NCBI RefSeq assembly: GCF_932526225.1
Contig: NC_064034.1
Location: forward strand, 16,070,887 to 16,134,886
Direction: 5' to 3'
Source: Nematostella vectensis
Lineage: Eukaryota > Cnidaria > Anthozoa > Actiniaria > Edwardsiidae
Length of the DNA stretch: 64,000 nucleotides
In this document: positions 45,215 through 57,200 of the stretch, piece by piece
How the letters are laid out: every line of letters starts with the position of its first letter
Numbering within the stretch: position 1 is the first letter of the stretch
The notes under the pieces: model-generated
Databases searched by the model: none
What the model saw: the letters and a program-made list of their open reading frames with translations, nothing else
What the model was told of the DNA's origin: nothing
Position numbers and translations under genes: made by a program

Positions 45215-48200
45215 TTGTTTCGCAGATTGCTCATGCAGCTCCAGCTGAATAAAGATTAATGTTTATTAGTTATTCCGGCATCTGAGTATTCTTTGGTACA
45301 TTGAGTTCACACAGAGCAGCATGTTCATTCTGACCTTGTTTTAAAATTTGCAGGGCCAATTATTCAATGGTGGATTTTGAAATTAACCCAGTCCAGGGAA
45401 GCACGCTCTCTAAATTTCTCCAAACGGTTAAATCACCTATCTAGTCTATCTGTATTCTAAAGAGTGGCCCTTCCTTTTTTTTCGTATTTTTGGCAGCTAT
45501 AGAATGCCACCTTGTCTGTTTGTCAATCGAGCGAGGTTGTGCCGGCAAAGCTAAGCGAGGTTGTGCCGGCAAAGCTACGCGAGGTTGTGCCGGCAAAGCT
45601 AAGCGAGGTTGTACCGGCAAAGCTAAGCGAGGTTGTGCCGGCGAAGCAAAGCGAGGTTGTGCCGGGAAAGCTAAGCGAGTTTGTGCCGGCAAAGCTAAGC
45701 GAGGTTCACACTGTTTGTACAAGGCTTCAAAACATTTCGTTTTTCCCCAGACTTTCAAATAAGTAAGATTCAATATGAAGGGTCTAATTGCATCAGAGAC
45801 ATTCAAAAACTAATAATAAAACATAAAATGGCGGCTCTAGTGGAAAGGGGGATCTAGAGACAGGAGGTTCGAGGCAATATCGATTGTTACAGTAAACACA
45901 TTTAGATCGTGCATAAAAAGAAATACACAGTAATGTAACCTTTTCTGCAGGGATTTCTTCTTCTTCCTTTAAATCAGCTTTGGCCGCCTCGGCGTATAGC
46001 GGGTTCTCGTAGTCATGCGGCTACAAAATAAGCAGTCGTGTTTACCAGCACAAGTGGGCTTTATTAGTTGTTGGGGATAGAGAGAGATAGTTTGAAAATA
46101 GTGTTGGACTGTCTCAAATTACTTCCCAGGTTTACGTCACGCGTTTCAGGAACCACAGGCAGTTCTTTATGGCAAGACTCTAACATTCCGTGTATTACTT
46201 AGGGTGGGAGGGTGGGGGTGTAGATGGCATTCCCTCGCATATGTTTTTTTGTAGAATCACCACCAGAAAGTATATGAACAAAAATGATTTCCCCACTGTC
46301 CCCGTTAGCACGGATTTGGTCACATGGGTTGTGTACAGAGAGGGGAGGGGCCTATGCTAAGGCCTTGTGTAAGTAGACTTTTAAATAAAAAACTCGATTG
46401 TCTTCGGGAAAGGTACTTGTCGATCCTCTCTACATCCCAAATTCCATGGCTTTACCCGAAAGAAAAGACAAAATAAAACTCCTTTCCCGTCTACCAAACA
46501 AAGTATAAAGGTGGTGATTAGATTTCATCTAACATCACATGCGTACCTTGTCTGGTTTCTCTTCGTCTTTGGGCACACCAGAGCTTATCTCAGCGTACAG
46601 TGGATTCTCGACGCCTGGCGGCTATAGCAATAAAAGCAGTTGGTAAAAAGGGATAGACAGATACATTACAAGCATAGTAACAGCTGACGGGGACTCGAGG
46701 GATGATGACTCGAGCGTAAAGCACCCTGGATAGAACAGCTGTCGTGTGATACTGTTGAGAATCAGGCCGGATAGGCAATTGAGAGAAAGGTTGAGGTACC
46801 TATACCGCGTGTGAGTCATCAGGGGCAATTGAGAAAAAGGTTGAGGTACCTCTACCGCATGTGAGTCATCAGGGGCAATTAAGAGAACAGTTGAGGTACC
46901 TCTATCGCGGGTGAGTCATCAGGGGCAATTGAGAGAACAGTTGAGGTACCTCTATCGCGGGTGAGTCATCAGGGGCAATTGAGAGAACAGTTGAGGTACC
47001 TCTATCGCGGGTGAGTCATCAGGGGCAATTGAGAGAACAGTTGAGGTACCTCTATCGCGGGTGAGTCATCAGGGGCAATTGAGAGAACAGTTGAGGTACC
47101 TCTATCGCGGGTGAGTCATCAGGGGCAATTAAGAGAACAGTTGAGGTACCTCTATCGCGGGTGAGTCATCAGGGGCAATTGAGAGAACAGTTGAGGTACC
47201 TCTATCGCGGGTGACTCATCAGGCGCGATCCGCTGGATATCAGTCTCGTCTAACATGTACAAGGGATTGTCAAATTCTGAAACGCCGACCTGAACACAGA
47301 ATAAAAAATGATAATCAATTAATGGTATTCCATAGCAGTAAAGCGCGTACACAGTGGACTGTGACACGCTAGACCGTGGCCCCTTGACACGCTAAACCAT
47401 GGCACAGGAAACGCTAGAACATGGCCCCTTGACACGTTAGACCATAGCCCCTTGACACGTTAGACCGTGGCACATGACACGCTAGACCATGGCACAGGAC
47501 ACGCTAGACCGTGGCACTTGACACGTTAGACCGTGGCCCCTTGACACGCTAGACCGTGGCACCTTGACACGCTAGCTGTGGCACCTTGACAAGCTAGACC
47601 ATGGCCCCTTGACACGCTAAACCATGGCCCCTTGACACGCTAGACCGTGGCACCTTGACACGCTAGACCATGGCCCCTTGACACGCTAGACCGTGGCCCC
47701 TTGACACGCTAGACCGTGCCACCTTGACACGCTAGACCGTGGCACCTTGACACGCTAGACCATGGCCCCTTGACACGCTAGACCATGGCCCCTTGACACG
47801 CTAGACCATGGCACATGACACTCTAGACCGTGGCACGTGACACGCTAGACCGTGGCACATGACACGCTAGACCGTGGCACCTTGGCACGTTAGACCATGG
47901 ACCCTTGACACGCTAGACCGTGGCCCCTTGACAAGCTATACCATGGCCCCTTGACACGCTAGACCGTGGCACATGACACGCTAGACCGTGGCACATGACA
48001 CGCTAGACCGTGGCACTTGACACGTTAGACCGTGGCCCCTTGACACATTAGACCGTGGCCCCTTGACACGTTAGACCTTGGCACATGACACGCTAGACCG
48101 TGGCACATGACACGCTAGACCATGAACCCTTGACACGCTAGACCGTGGTCCCTTGACACGCTAAACCATGGCCCCTTGACACGCTAGACCGTGGCACCTT

Positions 48201-51200
48201 GACACGCTAGCTGTGGCACCTTGACACGCTAGACCATGGCCCCTTGACACGCTAAACCATGGCCCCTTGACACGCTAGACCGTGGCACCTTGACACGCTA
48301 GACCATGGCCCCTTGACACGCTAGACCGTGGCCCCTTGACACGCTAGACCGTGGCACCTTGACACGCTAGACCATGGCCCCTTGACACGCTAGACCATGG
48401 CCCCTTGACACGCTAGACCGTGGCACATGACACTCTAGACCGTGGCACGTGACACGCTAGACCGTGGCACATGACACGCTAGACCGTGGCACCTTGGCAC
48501 GTTAGACCATGGACCCTTGACACGCTAGACCGTGGCCCCTTGACAAGCTATACCATGGCCCCTTGACACGCTAGACCGTGGCACATGACACGCTAGACCG
48601 TGGCACATGACACGCTAGACCGTGGCGCTTGACACGTTAGACCGTGGCCCCTTGACACATTAGACCGTGGCCCCTTGACACGCTAGACCTTGGCACATGA
48701 CACGCTAGACCGTGGCACATGACACGCTAGACCGTGGCACTTGACACGTTAGACCGTGGCCCCTTGACACATTAGACCGTGGCCCCTTGACACGTTAGAC
48801 CTTGGCACATGACACGCTTAACTTTGGCTACTTGTCGCTCTAGACTGTAGCATGTGACACGCTAGACCATAAACCCTTGACACGCTAGACCGTGTTCCTT
48901 TGACACGCTAGACCGTTGCCCCTTGACACGTTAGACCGTGGCCCCTTTACACGCTAGACCATGGCCCCTGGACACAAGACCTTGGCACATGACACGCTAG
49001 ACCGTGGCACCTTGGCAGACTAGACCATGGCCCCTTGGCACGTTAGACCATGGCCCCTTGACACGCTAGACCATGGCCCCTTGACACGCTAGACCATGGC
49101 ACAGGACACGCTAGACCGTGGCACATGACACGCTAGACCGTGCCACATGACACGCTAGGCCGTGGCCGCTTGACACGTTAAACCGTGGCCCCTTGACACG
49201 TTAGACCGTGGCCCCTTGACACACTAGACCATGGCCCCTTGACACGCTAGACCATGGCCCGTTGATGCACTAGTCTATACACGTTAGTCAATGTCCATCT
49301 GACACTCTAGATCATGTTCACCAGACACGTTAGATCGTCACCCCTGGTATGTTACACCTTATGACACCTTAAACGTTACACCATCACCGTTACGATTACG
49401 TTACACCGTTACATCGCTTTTTTTCGTCAATTTATCCAGCTTCAACAAAATATAACAAGGAACATCTTTTGAGGACGGGGTCTCATTTACCTGGCGGCAT
49501 TTGAGTAAGTACTTAAAACAAACCCTGTCCTCGCTTATGATATTATAATACATCAAATATTATTCAATTATTAGTTGCTCTTAATGTTGCTTAAGCAAAG
49601 TGGCATACCATAGGAAAAGCAGAATGTTCTTTGACTATTTGGCCTCTGTTGTCTTTGACATCAATTCGCGAGGGGCCTGGAACTGAGACGACGTCAAACA
49701 TGGCGTTGTCATTGGTTACTTGGCTTTCGTTGAATACGTCACTGTTGTAAGGTGCGGTGTCATCGTCATTCTGTGATTAGACCAAGGCACAGTAATCATA
49801 CAGAACACGCATTTCGAATAAAGGCTGTCAAAGCAAACTGCGAGGGGCAACCAGCTCCGTTAGCGACAACAATTTTAAACCAACAAAAAAAGATTCCTTT
49901 TGTTTTTTACAACATTAGTCAACATAACATCAAGATCTGATACCTGATAAACATCATATCCCATGCATGCTAAAATCAGAAAAGAATGGGTATGTTGTAA
50001 TGTTTCGCAAAAGCTGCCTTTCCAATTGACAACCATTAAGGGAAGGGTCATTATACAACGGGGGGGGGGGAGGTTACTATGTTTGGGGGAAGGGCTGCTA
50101 TTTCTTGAGCATCGATTTGGGGGAGGGCCTCGATTTTTTATAAATTAAAATAATTATCCCTTCAAGTGTGGCCTTTACCTTTTTCATTTTTTCCAGTTTT
50201 GGTTTTATTAACTTCCATCTATGAATTTACGAATTTCGATTCATGTCAAAGTCCCTCCATACTAACTTTTCAAATTGGTGGTATTTGTGGTACTTATTTG
50301 TTTAAGATTTCAGTTGGGAATGATGCTGGTTTCTATAAGATTTTAACAATAACAGCATTTCATATATTTGAAAATATATGAAATTTTCACGGGGGAGAAT
50401 GCTCCCAACCCCCCCTATACAATATTATTTACACCCCTAAAAAATGGGCTCACAATCAACTTTTCTCCTGGTTTGGTGGTGTTAAGGCCAGCTCCGCCGC
50501 CCCTTTATGGGCATGTCTAAGTCAGTGCCCCCCTCTCCCCCCCCCCCCCCCCCTCCATACACACACACCATTTTTTGTGCTTTAGATTGGGGAAGGGTCG
50601 CAATTTTTGAATCAGAAAAAAAAATTCTACTTAGCAGCCTCCCCCCCCGATAAATAATGACCTTTCCCTATTAATTAACACAAGGAATCTCTAGTCCATA
50701 TACAGCGATTTATCTTGTATCCTTTAGCCATCCCCTTGTTTGTAGCACGCTTAAGAATTTGACCGACAAAAGAAGTCATAAGAAGAGGAATGTGGCAAAC
50801 AATTTCCTCTTCGTTCTCTTCAAATGTATTAGGATGGTTGGTGATTTCCTGTCGGGATTCTTCGGACTTTATCCGACCTTGAAATCGAGTGTATCCCAAT
50901 TCCAGCACTACGATCTCCAAATCACCGCCACAGTTTTTGAGTAGCTTATTTATGTAGCTCAAGTCATCTAGGCCATAAAGTACCATTTATTTTACCATCA
51001 CTATCGCGCAGCATCACACTTCAGACACCAACAACACCGCTACATTAGAGGTTTTAGGACCGTCCACTGGACAATAGTTAGTGCATGTGTGTAAATTTGA
51101 GTTGCTTGGGTACCTTAAAATATCTGGTAGAAAAAGGCGGAAGCAACTTTTTCCTCAAGTACCATAGTGACCATGTGTGCATGTTTGAGTTGCTTGGGTA

Positions 51201-54200
51201 CCTTATATATCTGAAGGAAACTGGTGGACGCAATTTCTTGCTGTAGTACCATAGTAAACATGTGTGTATGTTTGAGTTGCTTGTGTACCTTATACATCTG
51301 AAGGAAACTGGTGGACGCAATTTCTTGCTGTAGTACCATAGTAAACATGGGTGTATGTTTGAGTTGCTTGGGTACCTTATATATCTGAAGGAAACTGGTG
51401 GACGCAATTTCTTGCTGTAGTACCATAGTAAACATGTGTGTATGTTTGAGTTGCTTGGGTACCTTATATATCTGAAGGAAACTGGTGGACGCAATTTCTT
51501 GCTGTAGTACCATAGTAAACATGTGTGTATGTTTGAGTTGCTTGTGTACCTTATACATTTGAAGGAAACTGGTGGACGCAATTTCTTGCTGTAGTACCAT
51601 AGTAAACATGGGTGTATGTTTGAGTTGCTTGTGTACCTTATACATCTGAAGGAAACTGGCGGAAGCGACTTCTTTCTGTAGTACCATAGTAAACATGGGT
51701 GTATGTTTGAGTTGCTTGGGTACCTTAAAATATCTGAAGGAAACTGGCGGAAGCGACTTCTTTCTGAAGTACCATAGTGAACATGGGTGTATGTTTGAGT
51801 TGCTTGGGTACCTTAAAATATCTGAAGGATACTGGCGAAAGCGACTTCTTTCTGTAGTACCATAGTGAACATGGGTGTATGTTTGAGTTGCTTGGGTACC
51901 TTAAAATATCTGAAGGATACTGGCGAAAGCGACTTCTTTCTGTAGTACCATAGTGAACATGGGTGTATGTTTGAGTTGCTTGGGTACCTTAAAATATCTG
52001 AAGGAAACTGGCGGAAGCGACTTCTTTCTTTAGTACCATAGTGAACATGTGTGTATGTTTGAGTTGCTTGGGTACCTTAAAATATCTGAAGGAAACTGGC
52101 GAAAGCGACTTCTTTCTATAGTACCATAGTGAACATGGGTGTATATTTGAGTTGCTTGGGTACCTTAAAATATCTGAAGGATGCTGGCGGAAGCGACTTC
52201 TTTCTGTAGTACCAGATGACAGCAGCCATGATGACAAGAAGGAAGATAACAGCGAATATGATACCACCAATACTTCCACCACTGAGACCTTCGCCCTGTA
52301 AACAAAAGCGCAACGTTATATATCAGATATATATCATTTTAAATTTCTTGTGTAGCCTCTCTTTGTTAAAGCAGCGCCGCCTAGAGTGATTAGCCCAGAA
52401 CGGCTACGAGAGAGACTACTCTTTCTTTACCACAAACAATGCATGCTCGAGGTTCCAGCATACTTTGGAAGCGCCCGCGAAGCACAAGATAATGCTATAT
52501 GGGGTGCAAAAGACAGAACACAAGTGGTGCTACGTTGGTGATTTGTTGAATGACGCTTGAAGCTTTTAGCATCGTGCAAAAAGCGCTAAGTTTAAACGTC
52601 GTATTATACATAAACCGTATTCAATGCAAATGCATTCAAATAAATCAAGTCGGTTGTTAATCTTCGTGTGCATGCATTTGCATCGTATTATCCATGACGG
52701 CTCATGGATAATACGACGTTTGAGCTTAGCCTAACTTTTTCAGTATTGCTGGCACCGCCTTGCTCAGCTGACACAGGGCAGAGAAAATGATGGCTTTTGT
52801 GCGGCTTCATCATAGTGTGCAGTAGGCGGATTTTTCATTTCCATGTGGGAATACCAAACCGCTACACCCCTCCTCAAAGAACATTTGATCGCTGTAATGC
52901 CATGATGCTCTGTAACGGGACGATTCATATAAGATAACGTTTACCTGGCTTTTCTGTTTTCCATAAACAGCAGCCTAAGAAAAAAGGTTACAAACAGTTA
53001 GCAATCCGCACATACATAATATCCGACCATGGTTATCTAAGACTAGTCTGGAAAAGATTATAAAACCATTTCTTGATAAGGAAGGAATAGGACAAACACA
53101 AACACATCATGTAAGGAGTAGGGACAAGGAGCAGAAGTGAACTAATTGACAATGAGCAATGAGAGATTATTTTTACATTACTATTACTATCACGGTTGTA
53201 GAGATAAAATACAACTACTGTTAGAAATGGAATACTGTATATAGGTGGAGTATATGACCGAAACTTTTAAAATACTTCGACAAGGCACGAAAAACGCTTC
53301 TCTGAGGCACGATAATATAGGTTCAAAATAAGATCATACCTTTGCAGTGGTAGAGGGAGGAGATGAAGTCTAGAAAAAAAAAATAAGGGGAGTGAGAATG
53401 ACAACTATCAACAACAGTCAATACTTACGAAACCCGCGTGCACTCCATTAACTGGTTCTCCACCTTATGCCCATTACATTCACTGGTTCCCCACCTAATG
53501 CCCATTCCATTCACTGGTTCTCCACCTTATGCCCATTCCATTCACTGGTTCTCCACCTAATGCCCATTCCATTCACTGGTTTTCTACCTAATGCCCATTC
53601 CATTCACTGGTTCTCCACCTTATGCCTATTCCATTCACTGGTTCTCCACCTTATGCCCATTCCATTCACTGGTTCTCCACCTTATGCCCATTCCATTCAC
53701 TGGTTCTCCTCTTATGCCCATTCCATTCACTGGTTCTCCACCTTATGCCCATTCCATTCACTGGTTCTCCACCTAATGCCCATTCCATTCACTGGTTCTC
53801 CACCTTATGCCCATTCCATTCACTGGTTCTCCACCTAATGCCCATTCCATTCACTGGTTCTCCACCTTATGCCCATTCCATTCACTGGTTCTCCACCTTA
53901 TGCCCATTCCATTCACTGGTTCTCCACCTTATGCCCATTCCATTCACTGGTTCTCCTCTTATGCCCATTCCATTCACTGGTTCTCCACCTTATGCCCATT
54001 CCATTCACTGGTTCTCCACCTTATGCCTATTCCATTCACTGGTTCTCCACCTAATGCCCATTCCATTCACTGGTTCTCCACCTAATGCCCATTCCATTCA
54101 CTGGTTCTCCACCTTATGCCCATTCCATTGACTGGTTCTCTACCTAATGCCCATTCCATTCACTGGTTCTCCACCTTATGCCCATTCCATTCCCTGGTTC

Positions 54201-57200
54201 TCCACCTTATGCCCATTCCATTCACTGGTTCTCCACCTAATGCCCATTCCATTCACTGGTTCTCCACCTTATGCCCATTCCATTCACTGGTTCTCCACCT
54301 TATGCCCATTCAGATTGAAATTGTTCTACATAACTCGTTTTCAAAAATTGAAGTGAGGCTTAGAATCAGACCATTTGTGAAAGTAATCCTTATTGAGGCA
54401 ACTGGGAAACACTCAAGTAGAATTTAAATCTTTACGACCGGCCCTAAAAAGTAACAAAGACCCCGAAGGTGAGCCCTGGGCTTTTGAGCGATCTAGAAAT
54501 ATGTCATCTTCCAAGTCATTGAACTTAGAAAAGCATTACAACACCCCCCCCCCCTCCCCCACCTCAACAGCCCTTTTTCTTTTCCGATTCCAATGATACG
54601 ATATACTTGCGGCGTGATGGATCTATTCATTCATCCAACCCCCACCTCCCCATCGCACACACACACACATTTCCTCCTTCTTAAGTACTAATTATGCATT
54701 ATACCTGAGATGGGCGGATCAATCGTTGATTACCAACACTCTCTCAACCCCAACCACATCCCCAGCCAAAACAGAAACCCTCGTTCATCAACCCCAATCA
54801 TATAATATACCTGCTGCTCGGTCGATCTATCAGAAGGCACACTAGTCGTGAGGGGCGTGGTCGGCTGTCCCGTGCCTGGGGTCGCTGTGGTTGGCATGGT
54901 TTTCTCTGTACCTGGTTCTGGTGTTTGGGTCGTGGGTAAAGTGGCTGGTGTTTGAGGGGTTTTGGGAGATGTCTGAGGAGTTGTGACTGATTTTGTAGTA
55001 GTGCTTGGCGATCCAGGATTTGCAGTTGTTATCTATGAATATTACGTTACATTTATTTAACAAATAGATCTCATTTTTATTGCGTCTGTACTCTTTGGAT
55101 GCAGAAATGACGTCACAATGTGTCTTGAACAAAAATTACCGTTTCTAATTATACGCTGTGGGGTCATCTGTGCATCTATTGGAGGACAGATGCACAAAAA
55201 AACGAGATTTTATTTATTTTATACAACAATCAAAATATTTTCTTACTTTATAATCTAGGTTTTGGGAGCACGCGCGATTTATGATTGTCCTTGTATGAAT
55301 TGCGTTAGTTTTACAAAACGAATTTCCAAATTAAAGTTGAACACGAGTTTAGACTATCGTCTGAGTAATCACTTTCCAACAACCAAGACCCATGGAGTTA
55401 ATAATCCTTTTTTTCTTAACAGGGACATGTATTGCGCTCACCTCCGGGGCTGCCGATGTACTGATAGGCGTGGTAGTAGTAGGTCCTGATGTCATGGGCG
55501 GGGCTACAGTTGTAGGTTGCGGAGGAACAGGTCCAACGATCTAGAAAATAACGACAAACGGGTCATTCATTCGATTTTCATAGTCACATAGTCATGTATA
55601 ATCAGATAATGTACCGGATAGTTTTTTATTTGAAGTAGTTCTTTATGTAAATTCATGTGTAGTATATTTTCATTACACGCTGTTTTTGTTTGCTTGTTTA
55701 TTTAGTTTTAGATGTACGCAAATTCTAGGTATAGTCTGCCATTGCTCTTTCAAGTACAGTATGTAAGCCCTAAGTAGCTGGAAAGGAGATTCCTTTTTAT
55801 TCAGGGTAGGAGAGTGGGGGGGAGGTTGGCGGCTCCACCCCTTTGACAGAGCATCTGGTAAAGTGCGACCTGTCGGGTCCCGTACTCTCGCTGAGATGTT
55901 ACGATGTACTAAGATACTTGCTGAGATGTTACGATGTACTAAGATACTCGCTGAGATGTTACGATGTACGAAGGTTCTCGTTGAGATGTCACGATGTACT
56001 AAGATACTAGCTGAGATGTTACGATGTATTAAGATACTTGCTGAGATGTTAGGAGGTTGTTTAATATCTTACCGGAAGGACTTGATCCAGTACATGGATA
56101 ATGCCATTCGATGCAATAATATCCCCCAACACATGCGCTACACCATTTACCGTCACCACCCCCTAAAATATCAAACATTGGAATCACGTACAAAGACTGA
56201 AGAGAGTATCACGGTGTCGTGCTTCAACTGACAGTGCTGAATAAGGTTTGCGCATGCGCGTGAGTTGGCGAAAACAAAATCGTAGTGTTGAATCGTTCCA
56301 GGGGGCCGTTTCTCAAAAGTCCTGATAAACCCGGAAACCCGGAAAGTCACTCGGTAAGCCCCCAATAAACACTTCGGGTGTTTCTCAAAACGCCCGCTAT
56401 TTTCGGGCCCGGAAAAAAACCCGGTAACTCGCCCGGTAAATTACGGGAGCTCAAGAGCTTCCGTTAACTTACCGGGAATTACTTTTAATGCGAAAATTGA
56501 TACCCAAAACGACGTTTTTCCTTAATATTTTCAGCTAAATTCATAGATCAACTATTCATCTTGAATTAGCCAAGTTGAAATATCCAATTTGGTGCTTTTT
56601 TTCCGATTAAATCTCGCCATTTTCAAGTTGTGTCGAGTTGTAGTGAGTTTTCATCACTTGAGGAAACCATTCCACTGCCCGGTAAGAAATGAGCCAATTA
56701 CGGCTAACATCATTTTATGGGATTCCCTACTAGCCATTCAGGTTTCTTTTCTGTCAAATCATTTGACAGAAAAGCTGTCACCGTGCGCCTAAAAAATGTA
56801 AACAACTTTGCGAAGGTATTGGAAGTTTTGCTACAAAATGAGACTTTATCTACTTTTTTTTGTCTTTTTTTCGAAAAGTGCCGATGCCACAGCAGTGTTT
56901 GGGGTACCAGTTGTTTACAATCATCGATAAATCTACGATTTTTATTGATATTCAATAATTATTTAACCAATCTATTCATTAACTCTGAAAATTATAATTT
57001 GTTTATCGGGAACCCGTAAACAACCGGGACGCTACCGCAAGCTTTAAGAAACGCTCTTCCTCGCCCGGAAAAGTATCCCGAAAACTCTCCCGGTACCCTA
57101 ACGGGCCCGGATATTACCGGGAGTTTTGAGAAACGACCCCCTGGACCATACCACAGGTATACCGCACGTTTTGAGAAACGACCCCCAGAGGCAGATCTAG

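Noticed and set aside
51078-51696. ORFs of 167 and 193 codons in the 87-bp array as an independent repeat protein
   Set aside because: They begin inside the array, lie downstream of the real donor and exist because 87 is a multiple of three. The short cassette idea is kept as a finding instead.
53467-54427. ORFs of up to 169 codons reading Pro-Ile-Pro-Phe-Thr-Gly
   Set aside because: The 31-bp repeat has no stop in any plus frame; it lies within an intron of a minus-strand gene.
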